This document shows, piece after piece, positions 1 to 6,624 of a stretch of 64,000 nt of DNA (positions are counted from its first letter, which is position 1; every line of letters starts with the position of its first letter). A program made the translations under genes and the position numbers. The notes under the pieces are model-generated. The model saw only the letters and a program-made list of their open reading frames with translations. It was not told the origin of the DNA and made no database searches. The stretch spans positions 124,001 to 188,000 of the forward strand of contig NZ_JAPPUW010000001.1 in assembly GCF_026712205.1 (NCBI RefSeq). The letters run 5' to 3'. The DNA is from Pelomonas aquatica. Lineage in GTDB: Bacteria > Pseudomonadota > Gammaproteobacteria > Burkholderiales > Burkholderiaceae_C.

Positions 1-565
1 CCTGGGCCGTCTGCGTCGTGCTCGTCGTGTAGCGGTTGCGCATCGTCGCGCCGTAGACGCTCAGGCGCGGCGTCAGCGCGACCGCGCCGTGCACGCCGAC
101 GCCATGGCCGCTGACGCGCTGTTCCACCGGCGTGCCCGCCAGCGTGCCGCGCGTGCGGCCGCTGCGGCGGGCCGCGTCCAGGCCCACGCCGAGGTTGCCG
201 GTCGGCTTCCAGTCCAGGGCCGCGGCCACGTCGCTCTGGCGCAGCGCGCTGCCGTCGCGGCGCTGGCTGGCGTTGACGCTGGCCTGCCAGCGCCGACCGG
301 CCACGCCGCCGCCGAGGGCGAGCTGCGTCGGCTGGTAGCTGTTGCCGCTGGCCGCGTCGCGGCTGCGCGACCGGCCCACGCCGGCCTGCAGCCAGGCGCT
401 GTCGCCCACCGGCAGGCTGACAGCCGCCACGGCGCTCTGGTTGTGCTGGCCGTCGCGCTGCACGGCGAGGTTGAGGGCGCGCTTGTCGGCATTGGGCGCG
501 GGCTCGTCGGCATGGGCGAGGCCGGCCAGCAGCAGGGCGGTGGCGAAGAGGAGGGGCGATTTCAT
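1..565 (-). CDS. Secreted beta-barrel-like protein, N-terminal part (runs off the left edge)
   Basis: An open frame on the minus strand begins with ATG at 565 and runs off the window with no stop, giving about 188 residues. The first 20 residues form a classical Sec signal peptide (MKSPLLFATALLLAGLAHAD), with likely cleavage after AHA. The rest is rich in alternating polar and hydrophobic residues, Gly, Arg, Ser and Thr, as in transmembrane beta strands of outer-membrane proteins; no named family was recognised. Third-position GC bias is strong in this frame. It is divergent from the MoxR gene across about 145 bp. No good Shine-Dalgarno is visible. Location in the outer membrane is inferred from composition only. 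Confidence 0.6.
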   Translation of the reverse strand, partial: MKSPLLFATALLLAGLAHADEPAPNADKRALNLAVQRDGQHNQSAVAAVSLPVGDSAWLQAGVGRSRSRDAASGNSYQPTQLALGGGVAGRRWQASVNASQRRDGSALRQSDVAAALDWKPTGNLGVGLDAARRSGRTRGTLAGTPVEQRVSGHGVGVHGAVALTPRLSVYGATMRNRYTTSTTQTAQ

Positions 566-710
566 GGCGGTTCTCGTCCGGTTCTGCGGGCCGGCCGATC
601 CCAGCCCTTCCCACCGACAACGCCGGCCGGCGCGATTTCCTTCCGCGGCGGATGTAAGAAGCTGTTCACCGCATACTCGCTGCCGCCACCACCCCAACGT
701 GAGGCCCGCC

Positions 711-1610
711 GTGCCCGACTCCGCCCCGGACAGCAGCATCGACGCCATCGCCGCCGGCCTGCAGGCCCAGGCCTATCTGCCCTCGCGCGAGCTGGCCACG
801 GCGGCCTTCCTCGCGCTGCGGCTGCAGCGCCCGCTGCTGCTGGAGGGCGCGCCCGGCACCGGCAAGACGGCCATCGCCGCCGCGCTGGCCGCGGCCCTCG
901 GCAGGTCGCTGATCCGCCTGCAGTGCTACGAGGGCCTGGACCTCGCCAGCGCGGCCTACGAATGGAATTACGCGCGGCAGATGCTGGAGATCCGCCTCGC
1001 CCAGGCCCAGGACCACCAGCGCACCGCCGACGAACTGTTCGCGCGCCGCTTCCTGATCGAGCGCCCGCTGCTGCAGGCCCTGACCACGACGCCGGCGCCG
1101 GTGCTGCTGATCGACGAACTCGACCGCGCCGACGCGCCTTTCGAGGCCTTCCTGCTGGAGTTCCTCGCGGACTTCCAGCTCAGCATCCCCGAGCTCGGCA
1201 CCCTCGCCGCGGCCACGCCGCCGCTGGTCGTGCTGACGAGCAACCGCAGCCGCGAGGTCCACGACGCGGTCAAGCGCCGCTGCCTCTACCACTGGCTGGA
1301 CTTCCCCGACGCCGCGCGCGAGCTGGCCATCGTGCGCGCCCGCCTGCCGGGCCTGGACGCCGCGCTGGCCCGGCAGATCGTCGGCTTCGTGCAGGGCATG
1401 CGCCGGATCGACCTCTACAAGCTGCCCGGCCTGGCCGAGACGCTGGACTGGTCGCGCGCCCTCGTCGAGCTGAACGCGGTCAGCCTGGACCCGGCCACCG
1501 TGCAGTCGACGCTGGGCGTGCTGCTGAAGTACCAGGACGACATCGCCCGCGTGCAGGGCAGCGAGGCGGCGCGGCTGCTGGCCGAGTTGCGAACGACCGC
1601 CCGCGCCTGA
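711..1610 (+). CDS. MoxR/CoxD-type AAA+ ATPase
   Basis: A 299-residue AAA+ ATPase of the MoxR family. Walker A is GAPGTGKT (about residues 46-53) and Walker B is VLLIDELDRAD (about 131-141); a sensor-type segment VVLTSNRSRE and an arginine-rich VKRRCLYHW follow. GTG at 711 was chosen because family similarity starts there and the upstream in-frame sequence reads through non-coding DNA. MoxR ATPases act with von Willebrand A proteins as chaperones that insert cofactors or assemble complexes. The next two genes encode a CoxE-like VWA protein and a CoxG-like protein, so this is the CoxD position of a coxDEG-type maturation set. CO dehydrogenase structural genes are not adjacent, so the client enzyme is unknown. 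Confidence 0.9.
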   Translation: MPDSAPDSSIDAIAAGLQAQAYLPSRELATAAFLALRLQRPLLLEGAPGTGKTAIAAALAAALGRSLIRLQCYEGLDLASAAYEWNYARQMLEIRLAQAQDHQRTADELFARRFLIERPLLQALTTTPAPVLLIDELDRADAPFEAFLLEFLADFQLSIPELGTLAAATPPLVVLTSNRSREVHDAVKRRCLYHWLDFPDAARELAIVRARLPGLDAALARQIVGFVQGMRRIDLYKLPGLAETLDWSRALVELNAVSLDPATVQSTLGVLLKYQDDIARVQGSEAARLLAELRTTARA

Positions 1611-1618
1611 AGGTCGCC

Positions 1619-2800
1619 ATGGACAGGCTGGTCGAGAACCTCGTCCACTTCGGCCGCGTGCTGCGCACGGCCGGCCTGCCCATCGGCACGGACCGGCTGA
1701 TGCTGGCCGCGCAGGCGCTGCAGGCCGGCGGCCTGGCCTCGCGCGCCGACTTCAAGGCCACGCTGGCCGCCTGCCTCGTCGACCGCCCCGAGCATCGGCC
1801 GCTGTTCGAGCAGGCCTTCCATGTGTTCTGGCGCGACCCCGACCTGCTCGGCCGCATCATGGCCCTGCTGCTGCCCCAGGCCCAGGGCCGCGCGGCCACG
1901 CCGCCGCCGCCCGAGAACCGCCGCCTGGCCGACGCGCTGTTCCCGGCGCCGGCGGCGCAGGCCGCGCCGCGCGAGCAGCAGGTCGACATCGAGGCCCGCC
2001 TCGACGCCGGCAACCGCGAGCTGCTGCAGCGCCGCGACTTCGACACGATGACCGCCGCCGAGTGGGCCGCCGCGCGCCAGGCCCTGGCGGCGCTGCAGCC
2101 CCGGCTCGCCCGGCGCCTGACGCGCCGCCACGATGCCGCGCCGCGCGGGCGCATCGCCTGGCGCGCGACGCTGCGCGCCGAAGGCCGCCGCGACGGCGCG
2201 CCACCGCAGCGCGAACGCGCCCGCCGCCGCCCGACGCCGCTGGTGCTGCTGGCCGACATCTCGGGCTCCATGGGCCGCTACTCGCGCGCGCTGCTGCACC
2301 TGGCCCAGGGCCTGCTGAACACGGCAGCCGGCAGCGGCGAGCGGCCCGTCGTCGAGGCCTTCGTGTTCGGCACGCGGCTGACCCGCATCACCCGCCAGCT
2401 GCAGCAGCGCGACCCCGACGCGGCGCTGGCCGCCGTGTCCGCCGCCGTGCCGGACTGGGCCGGCGGCACGCGCATCGCGGCCAATCTGCATGCCTTCAAC
2501 CGCGACTGGGCGCGCCGCGTGCTCGGCGGCGGCGCGGCGACGGTGCTGCTCGTCACCGACGGGCTGGAGCGCTCGGACGACGACCCGGGCTGCGCCCACC
2601 TCGCCTTCGAGGCCGAGCGGCTGCGGCTGAGCTGCGGCGAGCTGATCTGGCTGAACCCGCTGCTGCGCTTCGCGGCCTTCGAGCCGCGCGCGGCCGGCGT
2701 GAGGGCCCTGCTGCCCAAGGTGAGCCGGCATCTGCCGGTGCACGACCTGGAGAGCGTGCAGCGGCTGGTGGCGGCGCTGGCGCAGCCGCCGCTGTTGTGA
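1619..2800 (+). CDS. CoxE-like von Willebrand factor A domain protein
   Basis: A 393-residue VWA protein of the CoxE family. The N-terminal half (1-200) is helical and charged. The C-terminal VWA domain starts near residue 207 and has an intact metal-ion-dependent adhesion site: DISGS at 213-217, a Thr in GGTRIA, and TDG further on. ATG at 1619 lies 8 nt after the MoxR stop and is preceded by AAGG at a suitable distance. Known family members work with a MoxR ATPase to mature molybdenum hydroxylases, for example sulfuration or insertion of the Mo-Cu site in CO dehydrogenase. Here the pair is followed by a CoxG homologue, so the three probably form one unit. Confidence 0.9.
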   Translation: MDRLVENLVHFGRVLRTAGLPIGTDRLMLAAQALQAGGLASRADFKATLAACLVDRPEHRPLFEQAFHVFWRDPDLLGRIMALLLPQAQGRAATPPPPENRRLADALFPAPAAQAAPREQQVDIEARLDAGNRELLQRRDFDTMTAAEWAAARQALAALQPRLARRLTRRHDAAPRGRIAWRATLRAEGRRDGAPPQRERARRRPTPLVLLADISGSMGRYSRALLHLAQGLLNTAAGSGERPVVEAFVFGTRLTRITRQLQQRDPDAALAAVSAAVPDWAGGTRIAANLHAFNRDWARRVLGGGAATVLLVTDGLERSDDDPGCAHLAFEAERLRLSCGELIWLNPLLRFAAFEPRAAGVRALLPKVSRHLPVHDLESVQRLVAALAQPPLL

Positions 2801-2858
2801 TCCGCGCGGGATTCGGCAAGACTCCCGCGCACCACTCGGGCCCAGCCCAGCACCGCAG

Positions 2859-3398
2859 ATGAACCTCGCCGGCGAACAGATCCTGCCCGTGACCCAGGCC
2901 CAGGCCTGGGCAGCGCTGAACGACATCGCGATGCTGCAGGCCGCCGTGCCCGGCTGCGAGTCCATCGCGCCGTCGGGCGAACAGGCCTTCGACTTGGCTG
3001 TGGCCGTGTCCATCGGCCCCGTGAAGGCCAGGTTCAAGGGCAGGCTCCAGCTGTCCGAGCTGAACCCGCCGCAGAGCTACCGCCTCGCCTTCGAGGGCTC
3101 GGGCGGCGCGGCCGGCCACGGCAAGGGCCAGGCGGCCGTCAGCCTCGCGGCGCTGGCGCCGAACGAGACGCGGCTGGCCTACGAGGTCACGGCCAGCGTC
3201 GGCGGCAAGCTGGCCCAGGTCGGCTCGCGCCTCGTCGACCTGGCCGCGCAGAAGCTGGCCGAGGACTTCTTTGCGCGCTTCCGGGCCGCGCTGCTCGAAC
3301 GCCATCCGCCGCCGCCCGTGGCCGCTGCCCCGGCACCCGCGGCACCCGCCGGTTTCTGGCAGCGCCTGCGCCGCTGGCTGCGCCGACTGCACGGCTGA
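2859..3398 (+). CDS. coxG: CoxG-like SRPBCC protein
   Basis: A 179-residue CoxG family protein (SRPBCC / polyketide-cyclase fold). Typical features are the opening NLAGEQILPV, the segment AAVPGCESI, and the GHGKGQAAVSL strand pair. A Pro/Ala-rich linker (about 148-165) leads to a basic amphipathic tail, FWQRLRRWLRRL, which could attach the protein to the membrane; CoxG of CO dehydrogenase systems anchors the enzyme to the inner membrane. It lies 58 nt downstream of the CoxE-like gene. With no coxMSL nearby, the partner may be another molybdenum hydroxylase. An iorAB pair lies about 40 kb away in this window, but the link is speculative. Confidence 0.85.
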   Translation: MNLAGEQILPVTQAQAWAALNDIAMLQAAVPGCESIAPSGEQAFDLAVAVSIGPVKARFKGRLQLSELNPPQSYRLAFEGSGGAAGHGKGQAAVSLAALAPNETRLAYEVTASVGGKLAQVGSRLVDLAAQKLAEDFFARFRAALLERHPPPPVAAAPAPAAPAGFWQRLRRWLRRLHG

Positions 3399-3454
3399 AC
3401 CGGTACCGCTTCGTGACCGCAGGAAACCAACCCGGGTTTTCCCGGCCGCCACGC

Positions 3455-3460
3455 TAGAAT
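3455..3460 (+). promoter_or_regulatory. -10-like box TAGAAT ahead of the acyltransferase gene
   Basis: TAGAAT matches the sigma-70 -10 consensus at 5 of 6 positions and is followed by CCGCG, a context that recurs at 60854-60900 (TAGACTCCGC on both strands) and 38929 (TAGAATCC). No clear -35 was found. A start site near 3467 would put the hairpin at 3476-3500 at the very 5' end of the transcript. Confidence 0.45.
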
Positions 3461-3475
3461 CCGCGCAAAACCGTC

Positions 3476-3508
3476 ACGGGCCTGCACTCAGCAGGCCCGT
3501 TGCTTTTT
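3476..3508 (+). terminator. Rho-independent terminator or attenuator just before the acyltransferase start
   Basis: A perfect 10-bp stem, ACGGGCCTGC / GCAGGCCCGT, with loop ACTCA is followed by TGCTTTTT. It can end the coxDEG-like transcript. It also sits between a -10-like box (3455-3460) and the ATG at 3516, so a transcript started there would meet it at once. The T-run ends only 8 bp before the start codon and no Shine-Dalgarno is visible, so an attenuation role is possible. Confidence 0.7.
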
Positions 3509-3515
3509 GCCCGCC

Positions 3516-4598
3516 ATGTACAACCCCGCCCGCCGACTGCCGCATATCGACGCCCTGAAGGCGCTCGCCGCCCAGGTCATCGTGCTGCACCACCTGGTCA
3601 GCTACGGCCCCATCGCGCGCGCCGCGCATGCGGCCCTGCCGATGCTGGCCGACCTGATGCACCAGTACGGGCGCATGGCGGTGCAGGTCTTCCTCGTCGT
3701 CGGCGGCTACCTCAGCGCGCGCGGCCTGTCGCCGCGCGGCCAGGCCCTGCAGGCCGCCGTGCCCGAGCTGCTGTGGCGGCGCTATCTGCGCCTGGTGCTG
3801 CCCTTCCTGGCCGCGCTGGCGCTGACGCTGGGCGCCTGCGGCCTGATCGCCTCGTCCTGGCCCGAGCTCGTGCCCGCCGACATCACGCCGGGCCAGCTGT
3901 TCGCGCATGCGCTGCTGCTGCACGACGTGCTGGGCTACGAGGCGCTGACGGTGGGCGCCTGGTATGTGGCCATCGACCTGCAGCTGTTCGCGCTGCTCGT
4001 CGGCCTGCTGTGGCTGGCGCGGCACGGCTGGCGCCACCCGAGCCGCCTCGTCGTCGGCCCGCTGCTGGTGGCCGGCGCGGCGCTGGCCTCGGCCTTCGTC
4101 TTCAACCGCCAGCCGGGGCTGGACGCCTTCGCGCCGTATTTCTTCGTGTCCTACGGCCTGGGCGCGCTGGTGCACTGGCTGGGCCTGTGGCGCCACCGCC
4201 GCGCCGGCCTCGTGCTGCTGGCCGCGGCCATCGGCGCCGCGCTGTGGCTGGACTGGCGCGACCGCCTCGCGCTGGCCCTGGCCACCGCGCTGTGGCTGGC
4301 CTGGGCCGGCGCCCGCCACGCCGAGGCGCGCGCGCCGCTGCCCGCGGCCTGGGCGCCCGCGCTGGCGCGCTGGGCGACGCCGTCCTATTCCCTCTTCCTG
4401 CTGCACTTCCCGGTGCTGCTGCTGACCAATGCGCTGCTGGCCAGGCTGCCCGGCGCGACGCCGGCCACCGGCCTCGCGCTGCTGGCCGCGACCTGGCTGC
4501 TGGCCAACTGCCTGGCCCTGCCCTTCCACCGCTGGGTGGAATTGCCGGCCACGCGCTTCGATCCACTCACCTGGCTGCCGCGCCTGCGCCCTGCATGA
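3516..4598 (+). CDS. Membrane acyltransferase (acyltransferase 3 family)
   Basis: A 360-residue integral membrane protein of the acyltransferase-3 (OafA/YrhL-like) family, which transfers acyl groups to sugars or lipids at the membrane. The N-terminus has the family pattern: IDALKALAAQVIVLHH places the catalytic-type His in the first membrane helix, followed by QVFLVVGGYLSARGL. About ten hydrophobic segments follow, and the end (RWVELPATRF) matches the usual FhxxVExP terminus. ATG at 3516 is preferred; an in-frame TTG at 3507 lies inside the terminator T-run. It stands alone between a terminator and the CDGSH gene, so its substrate cannot be deduced. Confidence 0.85.
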   Translation: MYNPARRLPHIDALKALAAQVIVLHHLVSYGPIARAAHAALPMLADLMHQYGRMAVQVFLVVGGYLSARGLSPRGQALQAAVPELLWRRYLRLVLPFLAALALTLGACGLIASSWPELVPADITPGQLFAHALLLHDVLGYEALTVGAWYVAIDLQLFALLVGLLWLARHGWRHPSRLVVGPLLVAGAALASAFVFNRQPGLDAFAPYFFVSYGLGALVHWLGLWRHRRAGLVLLAAAIGAALWLDWRDRLALALATALWLAWAGARHAEARAPLPAAWAPALARWATPSYSLFLLHFPVLLLTNALLARLPGATPATGLALLAATWLLANCLALPFHRWVELPATRFDPLTWLPRLRPA

Positions 4599-4665
4599 TC
4601 CGGGCAGCGCCGAGAGGCTGAGTGCGTGCTAATGTCACGCGCGTTCAGCTCCGAGGACGCGCCCG

Positions 4666-6624
4666 ATGACCATCGACACCCAGGCCCCGAGCCGCGAACA
4701 GCTGCTGCACAGCCTCTACGAGGCCGCCGAGCTGGAGCACAACCTGATGTGCACCTACCTCTACGCGGCCTTCAGCCTGAAGCGCGGCGAGGCCGAGGGG
4801 TTCGGGCCGGCAGAGGCCGAGGCCGTCGAGCGCTGGCGGCGCGAGATCACCGCCGTCGCCATCGAGGAGATGGGCCACCTCGTCGCGGTCTGGAACATCA
4901 CGGCGGCCCTGGGCGGCGCGCCGCGCCTGGGCCGCGGCAACTTCCCGCTCGACCCCGGCAACCTGCCGGCGCGCATCGTCGTCAAGCTCGCTCCCTTCAA
5001 CGACGCGACGTTGCAGCACTTCATCTATCTGGAGCGCCCCGAGGGCAGCAACGAAGAGGACGGCGCGGGCTTCGCGGCCGAGCGGCTGTTCGTGCGCGGC
5101 TCCGCTGAGCGGCGCGTCACGCCGATGGCGCAGGACTACGACACCGTCGGCCATTTCTACGCGACGCTGGGCGCCAGCCTGCAGGCCTTCGTCGCCGCCC
5201 ACGGCGAGGCCGAGGCCTTCTGCGGCGACCGCCGGCTGCAGCTCGGCCCCGAGGAACTCAACCTTTGCGGCGCCCGCCGCGTGCTGTGCTCGAAGACGGC
5301 GCTGGCCGCCTTCGACGCCATCGTGCGCCAGGGCGAGGGCGCGCCCAGCGACAGCGAAAGCTCCCACTACCAGCGCTTTGCCGCCATCCGCCGCGAGCTG
5401 GCCGCACTGCGCGCGGCCCATCCCGGTTTCGAGCCCGCCTGGCCGGCCGCGACCAACCCGGTGCTGCGCCGCCCGCCGCGGCCGGAGGGGCGGGTCTGGC
5501 TGGAGAACCCGGCCGCCGTGGCCACGGTGGACCTTGCCAATGCCAGCTACGGCCTGATGCTGCGCCTGCTGGCCCTGGCCTATCTGCAGCCCGGGCCGTC
5601 GGCCGAGAAGAGCCTGAGCGTGGACCTGGCCATCGGCCTGATGCGCGCCTTCACGCCGCTGGCCGAGCACGCCGCGCGGCTGCCGGCCGGCCCGAGCCAC
5701 CCGGGCTGCCATGCCGGCGCCAGCTTCACCGCGCTGCGCGACGCGGCCGGCTTCCCGCCCGGCCCGGCCGCGCGCCGCTTTGTGCGCGAACGCCTGGCCC
5801 AGCTCGCCGAGGCCGGCGCGGCCCTGCATGCCGAGCTCGGCGCCGAGGCGACCGGCCGCGCGGCGCGCCAGCTGCAGTCGCTGCGCGAACGCGCCGAGCG
5901 CGGGCTGGACCTGGATGCAGAGCCTCCGACCTCGGCACCGGTCGCCGCCCCGGCGCCGCCGCCCACCGCGGTCGTCGACGGCATCGAGATCGTGCAGGGC
6001 GAGAAGCTGGAGCTGCGTTTCGAGGCCAGGCGCTGCATCCATGCGCGCTTCTGCGTGACGGGCGCGCCCAGGGTCTTCCTGGCCAATGTGCAGGGGCCGT
6101 GGCTGCACCCGGACGCGATGCCCGTCGAGCGCCTCGTCGACATCGCCCACGCCTGCCCCTCGGGCGCCATCCAGTACCGCAGGAAGGACGGTGAGGCCGA
6201 CGAGGCGCCGCCGCCGGTCAACCTGCTGTCGGTGCGCGAGGCCGGCCCCTATGCGATCCGCGGCGCGCTGACGCTGCGCGGCCGGCCGCTGGGCACGCGC
6301 GCCACGCTGTGCCGCTGCGGCGCGAGCCGGAACAAGCCCTTCTGCGACGGCAGCCACCACGACATCCAGTTCGCGGCGACCGGCGAGCCCGCGACGGGCC
6401 TGCTGGGCCTGCCCACCGACATGCCCGCCACGCGCGACGGCCGCGTCGACATCGAGCCCGAGCCCAACGGCCCGCTGCAGCTGCGCGGCAGCGTCGAGGT
6501 GCTGAGCGGCACCGGCCGCATGGTCTGCCGCGTCAGCCAGGCGCGGCTGTGCCGCTGCGGCGGCAGCCAGACCAAGCCCTTCTGCGACGGCACGCACGCG
6601 CGCAATGGCTTCAGCGCCGACTAG
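4666..6624 (+). CDS. Ferritin-like / divergent 4Fe-4S / double CDGSH iron-sulfur protein
   Basis: A 652-residue multidomain protein. Residues 1 to about 230 form a ferritin-like domain of the iminophenyl-pyruvate dimer synthase (VioB-related) type, with helices carrying ELEHNLMCTYLY and EEMGHL, typical of a di-iron four-helix bundle. Residues about 430-500 resemble a divergent monocluster ferredoxin (Fer4_19 type: RCIHARFC ... HACPSGAI). Two CDGSH motifs follow, CRCGASRNKPFCDGSH from 549 and CRCGGSQTKPFCDGTH from 629, each a 2Fe-2S site with three Cys and one His as in mitoNEET. A GAGGA Shine-Dalgarno lies about 10 nt upstream. The end overlaps the next gene, a hybrid kinase, by 20 nt, suggesting coupled expression. 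Redox or iron handling is likely, but the substrate is unknown. Confidence 0.85.
   Translation: MTIDTQAPSREQLLHSLYEAAELEHNLMCTYLYAAFSLKRGEAEGFGPAEAEAVERWRREITAVAIEEMGHLVAVWNITAALGGAPRLGRGNFPLDPGNLPARIVVKLAPFNDATLQHFIYLERPEGSNEEDGAGFAAERLFVRGSAERRVTPMAQDYDTVGHFYATLGASLQAFVAAHGEAEAFCGDRRLQLGPEELNLCGARRVLCSKTALAAFDAIVRQGEGAPSDSESSHYQRFAAIRRELAALRAAHPGFEPAWPAATNPVLRRPPRPEGRVWLENPAAVATVDLANASYGLMLRLLALAYLQPGPSAEKSLSVDLAIGLMRAFTPLAEHAARLPAGPSHPGCHAGASFTALRDAAGFPPGPAARRFVRERLAQLAEAGAALHAELGAEATGRAARQLQSLRERAERGLDLDAEPPTSAPVAAPAPPPTAVVDGIEIVQGEKLELRFEARRCIHARFCVTGAPRVFLANVQGPWLHPDAMPVERLVDIAHACPSGAIQYRRKDGEADEAPPPVNLLSVREAGPYAIRGALTLRGRPLGTRATLCRCGASRNKPFCDGSHHDIQFAATGEPATGLLGLPTDMPATRDGRVDIEPEPNGPLQLRGSVEVLSGTGRMVCRVSQARLCRCGGSQTKPFCDGTHARNGFSAD

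Noticed and set aside
89-1618. Long upstream extension of the CoxE frame
   Set aside because: The frame is open because of GC-rich third positions on the other strand and frame; the MoxR gene occupies this stretch with full AAA+ motifs.
1415-3037. 540-residue minus-strand frame opposite CoxE
   Set aside because: Composition is Gln/Arg/Gly-rich with no domain; it is a shadow of the real gene, as are most long opposite-strand frames here.
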